DNA of 64,000 nucleotides from Bacteroidota bacterium (GCA_023386235.1 JAEWKC010000025.1:22228-86227), one strand, 5' to 3'. Counted from the stretch's first letter, positions 1 through 8,589 are shown. Numbers and translations: made by a program. The notes: generated from the sequence alone by a model not told the origin.

Positions 1-578
1 AATGCCTGCAAGGGCGCTTCCGTATTGCCTTTAGGCGCAGGAATCCGATGCACAATAGCTTCCAGGATCGCCTCTATACCTATTCCCGATTTGCCACTGG
101 CCAATAGTATATCTTCATCTTTGCATCCTATCAAGTCAAATATCTGGTCTTTTACTTCGGGAATCATGGCGCCGTCCATATCAATTTTATTGATAATGGG
201 TATAATTTCGAGGTCGTTTTCCAAAGCGAGGTACAGGTTAGAAATAGTTTGCGCCTGTATGCCTTGTGTGGCGTCGACCAGTAACAAGGCCCCTTCGCAG
301 GCAGCCAGGGCGCGACTTACTTCGTAAGAAAAATCTACGTGGCCGGGTGTGTCTATAAGATTAAAAGTATAGTTTTCTCCATTCAGCTCGTACACCATTT
401 GTATGGCTTTACTTTTGATGGTAATGCCTTTCTCGCGTTCCAGGTCCATATCGTCCAGCACCTGATTCATCATGTCGCGTTCGCCGATGGTTTTTGTATG
501 CTCTAAGAGTCTGTCGGCCAGCGTGCTCTTTCCGTGGTCAATATGTGCAATGATGCAAAAATTTCTGATATTCTTCAT
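1..578 (-). CDS. lepA: Elongation factor 4 (LepA), N-terminal part, cut by left window edge
   Basis: This is a translation GTPase that back-translocates or remodels stalled ribosomes. Only the first 192 residues lie in the window; the rest runs off the left edge. The G domain is clear: the P-loop AHIDHGKST at residues 11-19, EREKGIT in switch I, DTPGHVDF at 76-83 and NKID at 130-133. The start KNIRNFCIIAHIDHGKST is the usual LepA beginning and separates it from EF-G and EF-Tu. The ATG at 578-576 lies exactly six bases after a TATCTTTG -7 element, so the mRNA may be leaderless. Family assignment is very secure; the missing C-terminal domain cannot be checked here. Confidence 0.96.
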   Translation of the reverse strand, partial: MKNIRNFCIIAHIDHGKSTLADRLLEHTKTIGERDMMNQVLDDMDLEREKGITIKSKAIQMVYELNGENYTFNLIDTPGHVDFSYEVSRALAACEGALLLVDATQGIQAQTISNLYLALENDLEIIPIINKIDMDGAMIPEVKDQIFDLIGCKDEDILLASGKSGIGIEAILEAIVHRIPAPKGNTEAPLQA

Positions 579-584
579 GTGGCG

Positions 585-592
585 CAAAGATA
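585..592 (-). promoter_or_regulatory. -7 promoter element (TATCTTTG) for lepA
   Basis: TATCTTTG fits the Bacteroidota -7 consensus TAnnTTTG. Its last G is six bases from the lepA ATG, which puts the predicted transcription start on the A of the start codon. No TTG -33 element was found 17-23 bases upstream, so this rests on one element plus position. Confidence 0.45.
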
Positions 593-710
593 AAGATTTG
601 GATAATTATATTTTTAGAAGAATAAAATTATATTTTCCTTTTTGTGTAATAAACTATATAATATTTACGGATATATGGTAAATCATCCTCAGAAAAATTA
701 ATTGTCCTTT

Positions 711-1121
711 ATGAATAAGCCATTTTTAATGATAGTAGTAGTCTTTTACCTGACTATATCATCCTGTACAAAAAATAATCAGGCTTGTGAGGGGCAAGAT
801 ATTATTGATGGCTCCAAAATAGACTATGTTACGGATCCTTACACTCTTAAATCGGCCAATATTACCGGTAATTGTATTAAAATAGTAATCGAAGCATCGG
901 GCTGTAGTGGAGATACATGGACTGCCGAATTGATTAGCATCGAGGAACTGCATGTAGCTAATACTGTTACTTTGGGCTTAGCTTTAAAGAATGATGAACC
1001 ATGTAGAGCTGTTAAAGACAAAACATTTTATTTTAATCTTAAAAAACTAAGAAACAAAGAAACAAGAAATCGAACAATTAAGCTTATGCATTGGGATAAA
1101 GAATTTATCTATCGCTGGTAA
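711..1121 (+). CDS. Small putative lipoprotein of unknown function
   Basis: This is a 136-residue protein I do not recognise. A lipoprotein signal is visible: the hydrophobic run LMIVVVFYLTISS followed by Cys19, so the mature protein should be lipid-anchored in the envelope. The mature part has five more cysteines (in NQACEG, NCIK, SGCSG and PCRA, among others), which may form disulfides. The reading frame extends to a TTG at 702, but the ATG at 711 gives the proper lipoprotein signal and is preferred. It stands alone between lepA, read the other way, and the ComM gene, and it is more AT-rich than either. A real gene is likely; its function is unknown. Confidence 0.65.
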   Translation: MNKPFLMIVVVFYLTISSCTKNNQACEGQDIIDGSKIDYVTDPYTLKSANITGNCIKIVIEASGCSGDTWTAELISIEELHVANTVTLGLALKNDEPCRAVKDKTFYFNLKKLRNKETRNRTIKLMHWDKEFIYRW

Positions 1122-1247
1122 ATTAAGCGATATCTTTTATTTGCAGAGTACTACTTTTTCATCAAAATAGCAACTTCTTTTTTATAACTTCTATTTCTGA
1201 TTTTAATAAATATTCCTTATTTTTATATTATTAAAATTTTTTATCAG

Positions 1248-2789
1248 ATGCTGGTAAAAACCTTTGGCAGCGCGGTTTATGGCGTAGAAGCAATAACCAT
1301 CACCATTGAAGTGAATGTGAGTGAGGGGCAAAACTATTTTATGGTAGGCCTGCCCGACAATGCTGTAAAGGAAAGCCTGCAACGTATAGAAAGCGCCATT
1401 AAAACCAACGGCTATAAAATGCCGCGCACCAAATTAGTTGTCAATCTTGCTCCCGCCGATATTAAAAAAACCGGTTCTGCATTTGATCTGCCTATAGCAA
1501 TGGGCGTATTAGGCGCCAGCGACCAGATAGAAAATATTGACCAATTAGAAAAATACATCCTTATGGGCGAGCTGAGCCTTGACGGTTCTATTCAGCCTAT
1601 CAAAGGCGCTTTACCCATTGCCATACAAGCCAGGAAAGAAGGCTTTAAAGGTTTGATAGTGCCTAAGCAAAATGAACGTGAAGCGGGCATGGTCAATCAC
1701 CTCAACGTATACGGCGTAAGCCATATCAACGAAGTGATCCATTTTTTTAATGATGAAACCTCTCTCAAACCCATAGAGATAGATACACGGCAGGAATTTT
1801 ACGATGCGCAATACAGTTTCGATATCGACTTTTCCGATGTAAAAGGGCAGGAAAATATAAAACGCGCTTTAGAAATTGCAGCCGCCGGCGGGCATAACGC
1901 TATTCTCATAGGTCCGCCCGGCGCCGGCAAAACCATGCTGGCAAAGCGGCTGCCAACAATTCTGCCGCCGCTGAGTTTGCTGGAGGCGCTGGAGACAACT
2001 AAAATACACAGCGTATCCGGTAAGCTGCCCGAAAACAGTACGCTGATCAGCAGAAGGCCCTTTCGTTCGCCACACCACACCATTTCTGATGTGGCGCTGG
2101 TTGGCGGCGGCGGCATTCCGCAACCCGGCGAAATTTCTCTGGCGCACAACGGCGTTTTGTTTTTAGATGAGTTGCCTGAATTTAAAAGAACGGTTTTGGA
2201 AGTAATGCGTCAGCCGATGGAAGAAAGAAAAGTGTCCATATCACGCGCGAAAGTAACCATGGATTTTCCAGCCAACTTTATGCTGCTGGCTTCTATGAAT
2301 CCCTGTCCATGCGGCTTTTACAATCACCCAGAAAAAGAATGTACCTGTCCGCCGGGTACCGTACAAAAATACCTGAATAAAATCTCTGGTCCATTGCTCG
2401 ACAGGATAGACCTGCATGTAGAAGTAACACCTGTGCCCTTCGGTGAATTAAATCAGAAAAGCGAAGGCGAGCAATCTGAACAAATACGTGATCGTGTAAT
2501 CAGGGCCAGAGCTATACAAACCGAACGATTTAAGGATATTGCAGGCATGTATGCCAATGCGCAAATGACCACTAAAATGCTGCATCTGTACTGTGCCATA
2601 GATAAGATAGGAGAAGCATTGCTGAAAAAATCTATGGAGCGCCTGAACCTCAGTGCACGTGCTTACGACAGAATATTAAAAGTAAGTCGCACGATTGCCG
2701 ACCTGGAAAATTTTGAAAATATTAAAGTGGAGCACCTGGCAGAAGCCATCCAGTACCGCAGTCTTGACCGCGAAGGGTGGGCAGGATAA
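1248..2789 (+). CDS. comM: YifB/ComM-family Mg-chelatase-like AAA+ ATPase
   Basis: This is a 513-residue ATPase of the YifB/ComM family. In naturally competent bacteria ComM is a hexameric helicase that promotes branch migration during DNA integration; in others the role is less clear. Domains: a ChlI-type N-terminal domain (about 1-170, with VGLPDNAVKESLQRI and the GSAFDLPIAMGVL segment), then the AAA+ module with Walker A GPPGAGKT at 222-229 and Walker B GVLFLDELPEF at 302-312, a cysteine cluster NPCPCGFYNHPEKECTC at 351-367, and a C-terminal helical lid. Length and motifs are full. It is a single gene; an inverted repeat beyond its stop mainly serves the gene on the other strand. Confidence 0.93.
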   Translation: MLVKTFGSAVYGVEAITITIEVNVSEGQNYFMVGLPDNAVKESLQRIESAIKTNGYKMPRTKLVVNLAPADIKKTGSAFDLPIAMGVLGASDQIENIDQLEKYILMGELSLDGSIQPIKGALPIAIQARKEGFKGLIVPKQNEREAGMVNHLNVYGVSHINEVIHFFNDETSLKPIEIDTRQEFYDAQYSFDIDFSDVKGQENIKRALEIAAAGGHNAILIGPPGAGKTMLAKRLPTILPPLSLLEALETTKIHSVSGKLPENSTLISRRPFRSPHHTISDVALVGGGGIPQPGEISLAHNGVLFLDELPEFKRTVLEVMRQPMEERKVSISRAKVTMDFPANFMLLASMNPCPCGFYNHPEKECTCPPGTVQKYLNKISGPLLDRIDLHVEVTPVPFGELNQKSEGEQSEQIRDRVIRARAIQTERFKDIAGMYANAQMTTKMLHLYCAIDKIGEALLKKSMERLNLSARAYDRILKVSRTIADLENFENIKVEHLAEAIQYRSLDREGWAG

Positions 2790-2868
2790 AAAAAGAGAGC
2801 GTCTAAAAAGACAGCTGATCGTTCACGGCAGTACAACACCGTTTTTTCAAACCTTTTCAGACACTCTC
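2788..2868 (-). terminator. Long-loop intrinsic terminator
   Basis: Arms at 2795-2810 and 2853-2868 pair over 16 positions around a 42-base loop. The two mismatches on the plus strand become G-U wobbles in the minus transcript, and seven U residues follow (A-run 2788-2794). That orientation fits the gene ending at 2891. The long loop is unusual. Confidence 0.55.
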
Positions 2869-2890
2869 CCTAAAAATTGTGGTCAATGGA

Positions 2891-3265
2891 CTATACCGCT
2901 GCCGCTTCTGCAAATACTTTAAATTCTTTATTTACCTCATTTAAAGAAGCCACAAGATCTTCGTACGAACTCTTAAGATTTTCATGATCGGCTTTTAAGT
3001 CTTCGGAGGTTTTAACGGTAGCTTCGCTTGTAAGATGATGAATGTGGTTTTTGATATCCCTTTTTACATCATGAATATTCAATAACTGTATGTAAAATTG
3101 ATTTTGAAAACGTTCTAAATCGCTCAATTTATCTTTGGACAGGTCTCCCGACGCTATTTTCAGAAGGTTTTTTTGAGATTGTACAAAGTTTTCGCGATAG
3201 TTTACCAATGAGTCTTTCCAGGATTTACCTTCAGATAACAACTCTGAAATTTCTTCTTGCACCAT
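2891..3265 (-). CDS. Hypothetical all-helical protein
   Basis: This is a 124-residue protein with no signal peptide or membrane segment, and I do not recognise its family. The composition (rich in K, E, L, S and D) and spacing of hydrophobics predict two or three long helices, probably coiled coil, for example at residues 20-55 and 85-118. The protein ends in EAAAV. It is probably cytoplasmic. The ATG at 3265 is the only good start, it is monocistronic, and a terminator-like hairpin follows its stop. Protein-like composition and a terminator of its own argue that it is a real gene rather than chance. Confidence 0.6.
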   Translation of the reverse strand: MVQEEISELLSEGKSWKDSLVNYRENFVQSQKNLLKIASGDLSKDKLSDLERFQNQFYIQLLNIHDVKRDIKNHIHHLTSEATVKTSEDLKADHENLKSSYEDLVASLNEVNKEFKVFAEAAAV

Positions 3266-3549
3266 GGTTAAAAAATTTAGAAGTGAATAATAAAATAATA
3301 AAAGATAAATTCTTTTAGCAATTTACAAATATTAATTCTATTGAAATAATAAATAAAGCCTAAAAAATATTTACCGTTGCAGTTATAAAGTTATCAATCA
3401 TCCTACGAAAAAACAAAAATTTTAATATGATTGATGTCATATTTATTTCTTCCTGATTTTGCTACTTTAAGCCGGCAAGTTATTTATCAGCCGCCTTATT
3501 AAAAACAAAAATCTATTTGAAAATAAGGTGTAATATTAACAGAATACAT
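3266..3549. other. Intergenic region between divergent genes
   Basis: This AT-rich spacer lies between the helical orphan (minus) and the PpiD-like gene (plus) and must carry both promoters. No coding potential, repeat or stable hairpin was seen. The only recognisable element is the -7 box at its right end, listed separately. Confidence 0.5.
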
Positions 3550-3557
3550 TATTTTTG
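3550..3557 (+). promoter_or_regulatory. -7 promoter element (TATTTTTG) for the PpiD-like gene
   Basis: This matches TAnnTTTG and predicts a start near 3564, giving a 27-base leader before the ATG at 3591. No clear TTG -33 element lies 17-23 bases upstream. Confidence 0.35.
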
Positions 3558-3590
3558 CCGTCTTAAAACAATTTTTAACAAAACACAGAC

Positions 3591-5708
3591 ATGTCTTTAA
3601 TTCAGAAAATTCAGGAAAAAGGAGCGTGGATTATTTTTATAGCAATTGCAATTGCCTTGGTCGCTTTTATTGCAATGGATTCCTTCAGTAGCGGTGGCGG
3701 ACTTTTCAGAAACACAGAAACGCTTGCAACTGTAAATGGCGAAGACCTTAAAATACAGGATTTTGAAGCTAAGGTAAATCAAATACAGGCCATGCAGGGA
3801 AATAACGTTGCGCGTGAAGATCTAGTGGCCAATGTGTACAACTACGAAGTAAGAAACATTGTAATGAAACAGGAGTATGAAAAGCTGGGACTTGGCCTGG
3901 CTGACAGAGAGCTGGACAGTGCCATGTTTGGCGGCAATCCGCCGCAATTTCTTGCACAACAGTTTACAGATCCCAATACAGGCATTTTTAATGCTAATGA
4001 AGCCAGAAGTTATATTCAGCAGGTAAGAAATGCCAGAACAAACCCTCAGGCACAGCAGGCGGTTCAAATGATTGAAATGAGCATGACAGAGCTAGGAGAG
4101 CAGGTGGTAAATCAGAAATACCAGTCATTGCTGTTAGGTGCCGCGCATATCCCTTCCTGGCTGGTAGAAAAAGCAGCGGCAGACGCCAACTCCATTGCTT
4201 CTATATCTTACGTAAATGTTCCTTACACAACCGTAAGCGACAGCGCCGTAAATATTACTGACGGAGAAATAATGACTTTTGTAAACAAACATAAAAAACA
4301 GTTTGAACAAAAAGAAGGTTTCAGGGATATTTCTGTAGTAGCCTTTAATGCCGGCGCCAACAGCGCAGATTCTGCTGCTCAATTAGCAACCGCGCAAAAA
4401 ATAAAACAGGAATTTGCCAATGCTACTGATATTGAATCATTCGTAAGTCTGCAAAACTCTACAGCGCCTTATTACGATGGGTTCATTAGTGGCGCGGAAA
4501 TTCAGGATCCTCTAAAAGATACTATCATTAGACAGCCGGTAGGCACCATTGCAGGGCCATTTGTAGAAAACGGCAGCGTTGTATTAGCCAAGCTGGTAGC
4601 CGCGCAAACTATAGCAGATACCGTAAGCGCCAAATACATTTTAATAGCTACTCACGCTCCCAGCCAGGAAAATCCCCAGCAAACCATCCAGTTCAGAGAT
4701 GATTCTTCCGCACTAAAGCGTGCCGATACAGCTACCGCTCTTGTAAGATCGGGTGTAAGCTTTGATAGTGTGGTAGTAAGATATTCTGATAATCCGCAAA
4801 ATTTTGAATTAAAAGATATCACTTCCTCAGGATTGATGCAGATGGGTCTTCCCGAACTGAGCGACTTTTTACTTACCTCACCTGTAGGCACATTTAAAAC
4901 AGTGAAAGTGCAGGGCGGGTATCTGTTAGCCACCATTACAGATAGAAAAGGAGCTTCTACAGGATATAAAATAGCAAGAATTATTAAACCTCTTTCGCCA
5001 AGCTCAGAAACTATTTCTGCGGCCAACTCTGCGGCCAACCAGTTTGCTGCACAAAGCAGGGACGCCAAATCTTTCGATGCAAATGCCGCCAAGCAAAATC
5101 TTTCTGTAATACCTGTACAAGGCATAAGAGAAAACGATTATGCCATAGGCAATTTTGGTACCAACAGGCAGCTTGTAAAATGGATTAACGAAGCAAAAGT
5201 GGGCGACGTTTCTGAGCCATATCAAATTGGCGATCAGGTACTGGTAGCCAGAGTAAACTCTATTGTAAAAGCCGGTTTGCCAACTGCTACAGCAGTAAGA
5301 CCATTTGTAGAATCTTACCTTAAGAATGAAAAGAAAGCCAAGATTATTATAGATTCTAAATTTAAAGGCAACACACTGGAAGCGATAGCGCAAGCAGCCG
5401 GCGTGCAGGTAGCAAGAGCCGACAGTATTTCTTTCTACGGTCAAATGGTACCGGGCATAGGCATGGAGCCAAAGGTTGTAGGCGCCGCCTTCAATAAATC
5501 AATTCAAGGAAAGGTGAGCAAACCCATTGCCGGAAATATTGGTGTGTTTGCCGTAAAAGGCGAAAATGTTTCTGCCGTACCTTCTGCCAGCACGGAAAGT
5601 ATAAAGCAAACTTTACAGCAATCCTGGATGCAGCAAATGTTCCAGACTTCTGCCAACGCACTGATAGAAGCTGCCGAAATAAAAGACAGAAGATCTACTT
5701 TCTATTAA
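3591..5708 (+). CDS. PpiD/SurA-like membrane-anchored peptidyl-prolyl isomerase
   Basis: This 705-residue periplasmic folding factor is anchored by one N-terminal helix (WIIFIAIAIALVAFIAM, about 13-29). A SurA-N-like region follows (NGEDLKIQDFEAKVNQIQ and on to about residue 190), with a parvulin-type rotamase region near 340-450 (SAKYILIATHAPS through GGYLLATITDRKGA) and a long C-terminal region. This matches the PpiD plan: inner-membrane anchor, chaperone arms and isomerase facing the periplasm, helping outer-membrane proteins to fold. Isomerase activity is not certain, since PpiD parvulin domains can be inactive. It is monocistronic, with its own -7 element and a strong terminator. The gene symbol is left empty because PpiD and SurA types merge in this phylum. 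Confidence 0.85.
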   Translation: MSLIQKIQEKGAWIIFIAIAIALVAFIAMDSFSSGGGLFRNTETLATVNGEDLKIQDFEAKVNQIQAMQGNNVAREDLVANVYNYEVRNIVMKQEYEKLGLGLADRELDSAMFGGNPPQFLAQQFTDPNTGIFNANEARSYIQQVRNARTNPQAQQAVQMIEMSMTELGEQVVNQKYQSLLLGAAHIPSWLVEKAAADANSIASISYVNVPYTTVSDSAVNITDGEIMTFVNKHKKQFEQKEGFRDISVVAFNAGANSADSAAQLATAQKIKQEFANATDIESFVSLQNSTAPYYDGFISGAEIQDPLKDTIIRQPVGTIAGPFVENGSVVLAKLVAAQTIADTVSAKYILIATHAPSQENPQQTIQFRDDSSALKRADTATALVRSGVSFDSVVVRYSDNPQNFELKDITSSGLMQMGLPELSDFLLTSPVGTFKTVKVQGGYLLATITDRKGASTGYKIARIIKPLSPSSETISAANSAANQFAAQSRDAKSFDANAAKQNLSVIPVQGIRENDYAIGNFGTNRQLVKWINEAKVGDVSEPYQIGDQVLVARVNSIVKAGLPTATAVRPFVESYLKNEKKAKIIIDSKFKGNTLEAIAQAAGVQVARADSISFYGQMVPGIGMEPKVVGAAFNKSIQGKVSKPIAGNIGVFAVKGENVSAVPSASTESIKQTLQQSWMQQMFQTSANALIEAAEIKDRRSTFY

Positions 5709-5735
5709 TAAAAGCACAGAATAAAAATAATTCAA

Positions 5736-5768
5736 GCCTCTCAGAAATATATACTGAGAGGTTTTTTT
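5736..5768 (+). terminator. Intrinsic terminator of the PpiD-like gene
   Basis: The stem CCTCTCAG (5737-5744) pairs perfectly with CTGAGAGG (5754-5761) around a nine-base loop, and seven T residues follow. It starts 28 bases after the stop codon. Confidence 0.9.
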
Positions 5769-5817
5769 ATACGCTTTTTCCTCCTTTTTGGGTAGACAAA
5801 TTCCTCATTAACAGGGA

Positions 5818-5848
5818 TTGATAAGCCCAAGTGTAACAGCTAACTTTG
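5818..5848 (+). promoter_or_regulatory. Two-element Bacteroidota promoter
   Basis: TTG at 5818-5820 and TAACTTTG at 5841-5848 are separated by 20 bases, a near-ideal match to the TTG / N17-23 / TAnnTTTG consensus. The predicted start is near 5855. No ORF begins close downstream; a hairpin with a T-rich tail lies 90-115 bases on. Confidence 0.55.
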
Positions 5849-5854
5849 TAAAGC

Positions 5855-5974
5855 TTACAAGATATAGATTTGAAAATATACAATTCAGCCATAGCAGCTA
5901 AAGACTTATCCTAAGTATTGTAATTTAGGTTTTTTGATTTAAGAACCGCTTTTTTCCAGAAGCGGTTCGTTTGT
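5855..5974 (+). ncRNA. Candidate small RNA or attenuated leader
   Basis: This stretch of about 120 bases starts at the predicted start of a good promoter and ends at a strong GC hairpin. It has no plausible ORF and no family I recognise (not tmRNA, SRP or RNase P). A weak hairpin (CCTAA 5910-5914 / TTAGG 5925-5929 plus six T) precedes the main one. It could be a free small RNA, or the leader of the FtsX permease gene at 6036 with an internal attenuator. Confidence 0.35.
5943..5974 (+). terminator. Hairpin with T-rich tail
   Basis: GAACCGCTT (5943-5951) pairs with AAGCGGTTC (5960-5968), nine perfect base pairs with an eight-base loop, followed by GTTTGTT. It ends the candidate small RNA or acts as an attenuator about 60 bases before the next gene. 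Confidence 0.65.
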
Positions 5975-6020
5975 TATAAAGTTTTTGATATGCCTGTAGT
6001 CAGCTTCAACCAGTTTTTGT

Positions 6021-6028
6021 TACCTTCG
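6021..6028 (+). promoter_or_regulatory. -7-like element (TACCTTCG) for the FtsX permease gene
   Basis: This differs from TAnnTTTG at one base. It ends seven bases before the ATG at 6036, predicting a transcript with at most one leader base. No -33 element was found. Confidence 0.3.
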
Positions 6029-6035
6029 CCCATCA

Positions 6036-7268
6036 ATGAATGTTTCTTCATTTATAGCAAAAAGAATAGCCTTTAACCGTCAGAAATCTTTCTCACGGTT
6101 CATCATCAGGCTGGCAACTACAGCCACTGCTATTAGTGTGGCGGCCATGATACTTACATTGGCTTTTGTAAATGGTTTTCAGGATGCTATCAGTCAAAAA
6201 ATATTCAGCTTCTGGGGACACATACGCGTGCAGCAATACGAGGCCATCAACAACATTCAGGAAGATGAAGTGCCGCTTTACAGTAATAAAGAAGTAGAGG
6301 AGCTTATCAGAAAAATTCCATCGGTAAGTATTGTACAGCCTTATGCCACCAAATCGGCTGTAATAGAGAATAATAAAGACATTGAAGGCGTAATGATAAA
6401 AGGGGTAGATGATAAGTATAATTTCAAAAACATTCAGCCTTTTCTTAAAGAAGGCAGATGGATAGCCTTTAACGATCCTTCTTATCAAAAGGAAATAGTA
6501 ATATCGCAGCAAACGGCCAAAGCACTGAATTTAAAGCTAAACCAGGAGGCAAATTTTTATTTTATTTCGAATGTGCAAGGACGCAGCAGTCAGCGAAAGT
6601 TAAAAGTAGTGGGTATTTATAAAACCGGTATTGAAGAATATGATAAAATATTCGCCATCAGCGATATCCGTCTTATCAGGCGCATGAGCGACTGGAATGA
6701 GGCGCAGATTGGCGGCTACGAAGTTTTTCTGAACGAATATAAAAAAATGGACTCTGCTAACTTTGCCTTATACGGCGTACTTCCCGACCGCTGGACCAGC
6801 AGAACCATTCAGGAGGTATACCCCAATATTTTTGACTGGCTCAATGTGCAGGACGTGAACAGGAATGTAATTTTTATTATTATGTCTATTGTAGCGGTCA
6901 TTAACTTAATTACCTGTTTACTGATATTGGTACTGGAAAGAACCCGAATGACGGGTGTTTTAAAAGCCTTGGGAAGCACCGATTGGAGCATTCAAAAGAT
7001 TTTTCTTAATCATGCAACGTTTATAGCTTTGCGCGGCGTGTTCATAGGTGTGCTCATAGGTGTAGGAATTGCTTTATTACAAAAATATACAGGCTTTATA
7101 AAGTTGGATGAAGCCGCTTATTATGTTTCAGAAGCGCCGGTTAGTATTGCCTGGTGGCATGTAGCGCTGATAGCTGCAAGTGCAATAGCGGTATGCTACT
7201 TAGCGTTGTTATTGCCCACATTGCTGGTAAAAAGAGTAGACCCTGTAAAAGCCATTCGTTTCAATTAA
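6036..7268 (+). CDS. ABC transporter permease, FtsX/LolC-E family
   Basis: This is a 410-residue inner-membrane protein with the LolC/LolE plan: one helix near 27-50, a periplasmic MacB-PCD-like domain of about 220 residues, then three helices near 278-300, 327-349 and 375-398. The last helix is followed by the usual ending RVDPVKAIRFN, and LERTRMTGVLKALGSTDW after helix 2 is the coupling segment that contacts the ATPase. The likely role is extraction of lipoproteins from the inner membrane with LolD, and a LolD-type ATPase is encoded separately at 38885. Bacteroidota often carry one such permease acting as a homodimer. The pairing with that ATPase is inference. truB starts 18 bases downstream, so they may share a transcript. 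Confidence 0.85.
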   Translation: MNVSSFIAKRIAFNRQKSFSRFIIRLATTATAISVAAMILTLAFVNGFQDAISQKIFSFWGHIRVQQYEAINNIQEDEVPLYSNKEVEELIRKIPSVSIVQPYATKSAVIENNKDIEGVMIKGVDDKYNFKNIQPFLKEGRWIAFNDPSYQKEIVISQQTAKALNLKLNQEANFYFISNVQGRSSQRKLKVVGIYKTGIEEYDKIFAISDIRLIRRMSDWNEAQIGGYEVFLNEYKKMDSANFALYGVLPDRWTSRTIQEVYPNIFDWLNVQDVNRNVIFIIMSIVAVINLITCLLILVLERTRMTGVLKALGSTDWSIQKIFLNHATFIALRGVFIGVLIGVGIALLQKYTGFIKLDEAAYYVSEAPVSIAWWHVALIAASAIAVCYLALLLPTLLVKRVDPVKAIRFN

Positions 7269-7286
7269 AAAATACATTTTTCATTC

Positions 7287-8027
7287 ATGCGTCAAAAACC
7301 TATTCATCCCGCATTGCAGGAATATTTAGACGGGAAAGTTTTGCTAATCAATAAACCGCTGAAGTGGACGTCGTTCGACGCTGTTAAAAAAATACGCATT
7401 CTCACCGGTGTTTCCAAAGTAGGGCATGCCGGCACGCTTGATCCGCTGGCAACCGGATTGCTCATTATCTGTACAGGGAAATTTACTAAAAAGATCAATG
7501 AATACATGGCGCAGGAAAAAGAGTACACGGGTACTTTTACTTTAGGAGCCACCACACCTACATTTGATTTGGAAAGTATACCCACGAATTTTAAAGATAT
7601 TTCTTTCTTAAGACAACAAACACTCAAAGACGCCACTGCTGCTTTTACCGGCGAGATCATGCAGATGCCACCCGCGCATTCTGCCATAAAAAAAGACGGC
7701 AAACCGCTTTACCTGTCGGCACGCAAAGGTGTAGAAGTGGAAATAGAACCGAGAAAAGTTACTATCAGTGAATTTGAAATCACACAAATTGATTTGCCGT
7801 TTGTGCATTTCAAAGTGGTATGTTCTACCGGTACTTACATCCGCAGCCTGGCAAATGATTATGGAGCGAGATTGGGTGTGGGCGCCTATTTGAGCAAACT
7901 ATGCCGTACGCGCATAGGAAATTTTACTTTGGTGGAAGCTATGAGCATAGTAGATTTTGAAAAGCTTATCGGGGAAAAGAAAGCACGATTTGATAAAGGC
8001 ACAAATACATCGCCGGAGGCGATATAA
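7287..8027 (+). CDS. truB: tRNA pseudouridine(55) synthase TruB
   Basis: This 246-residue enzyme makes pseudouridine 55 in the T-loop of tRNAs. The catalytic motif VGHAGTLDPLATGLL is intact with nucleophile Asp52; INKPLKWTSFDAVKKIR (21-37) and the STGTYIRSLANDYG motif further on are also family marks. The length is that of the short, PUA-less form usual in this phylum. The start ATG lies 18 bases after the permease stop, suggesting co-transcription. Confidence 0.95.
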   Translation: MRQKPIHPALQEYLDGKVLLINKPLKWTSFDAVKKIRILTGVSKVGHAGTLDPLATGLLIICTGKFTKKINEYMAQEKEYTGTFTLGATTPTFDLESIPTNFKDISFLRQQTLKDATAAFTGEIMQMPPAHSAIKKDGKPLYLSARKGVEVEIEPRKVTISEFEITQIDLPFVHFKVVCSTGTYIRSLANDYGARLGVGAYLSKLCRTRIGNFTLVEAMSIVDFEKLIGEKKARFDKGTNTSPEAI

Positions 8028-8031
8028 TAAA

Positions 8032-8059
8032 TTGTGTGAAGCGAAGACGCTTCACACAA
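8032..8059. terminator. Perfect 12-bp stem-loop between convergent genes
   Basis: TTGTGTGAAGCG (8032-8043) and CGCTTCACACAA (8048-8059) pair perfectly around AAGA. It begins five bases after the truB stop and lies 33 bases before the stop of the convergent lipoprotein gene. It lacks a good T-run on the plus side and has an A/T-rich flank for the minus transcript, so it is probably a bidirectional terminator or 3' stabiliser. Confidence 0.6.
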
Positions 8060-8091
8060 CACAAATAACATATAATTTTAGGATGATCTTT

Positions 8092-8520
8092 TTATTGTTT
8101 TTTTCCTTCGAATTTCCCGTCTTTTACAGATATACCGGTTACAAGAATACTTTTATCGTCTATGATATACTGTAATGTTTTGCCATTCTTCGTCCAATCG
8201 GCATCCATCAGCCGTACAAGGGTGTGTTCTTTAGCATACGCTTCAGTGATAGGGTCTATTTCATCAATCTTTTCTTTAGTGTTATTAATTTCAATAGCGG
8301 CTATTGATTGGCCGGGAGCATTCGGTTCAATCCTGATTTTAGTAGCTGTAGGCCTGGTTATAGTAATACTGCCGTTAGTTGTTTTACCGCTAATTGTAAA
8401 AGTGCCGCTATAAGTTCCCAAAACCTGTTGTGGTCCATTAACGGAATCTTTGGTACAACCGGCAAATAATGCGCCGGCAAACAATGCAAATACTAAGAAC
8501 CGCTGTAATAAGTTTTTCAT
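8092..8520 (-). CDS. Small putative lipoprotein of unknown function
   Basis: This is a 142-residue protein with a clear lipoprotein signal: KNLLQRFLVFALFAGALFAG followed by Cys22. The mature part (from CTKDSVNGPQQ) begins with a TYSGTFTISGKTTNGSITI segment that looks like the first strands of a small beta-barrel or lipocalin-like domain, common in Bacteroidota lipoproteins. The function is unknown. The frame extends upstream to 8544, but the ATG at 8520 gives the proper signal. It is monocistronic and convergent with truB. Confidence 0.75.
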   Translation of the reverse strand: MKNLLQRFLVFALFAGALFAGCTKDSVNGPQQVLGTYSGTFTISGKTTNGSITITRPTATKIRIEPNAPGQSIAAIEINNTKEKIDEIDPITEAYAKEHTLVRLMDADWTKNGKTLQYIIDDKSILVTGISVKDGKFEGKKQ

Positions 8521-8589
8521 AAATTTTTTTCCGAAAGTATGCAAAGGTTATGCCAGGCACTTTTTATGCTTACTAAAATAAATACAACT

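Noticed and set aside
1799..2149. Minus-strand ORF inside the ComM gene
   Set aside because: Shadow of the AAA+ domain; rich in Pro, Ser and Gly with no protein character.
4652..5125. Long minus-strand ORF inside the PpiD-like gene
   Set aside because: It is a shadow frame; the sense protein has clear domains and the antisense translation none.
8032..8059. Perfect 12-bp inverted repeat as a transposon end
   Set aside because: It is a single hairpin with a tetraloop between two convergent gene ends and there is no transposase nearby; a terminator or 3' stabiliser is simpler.
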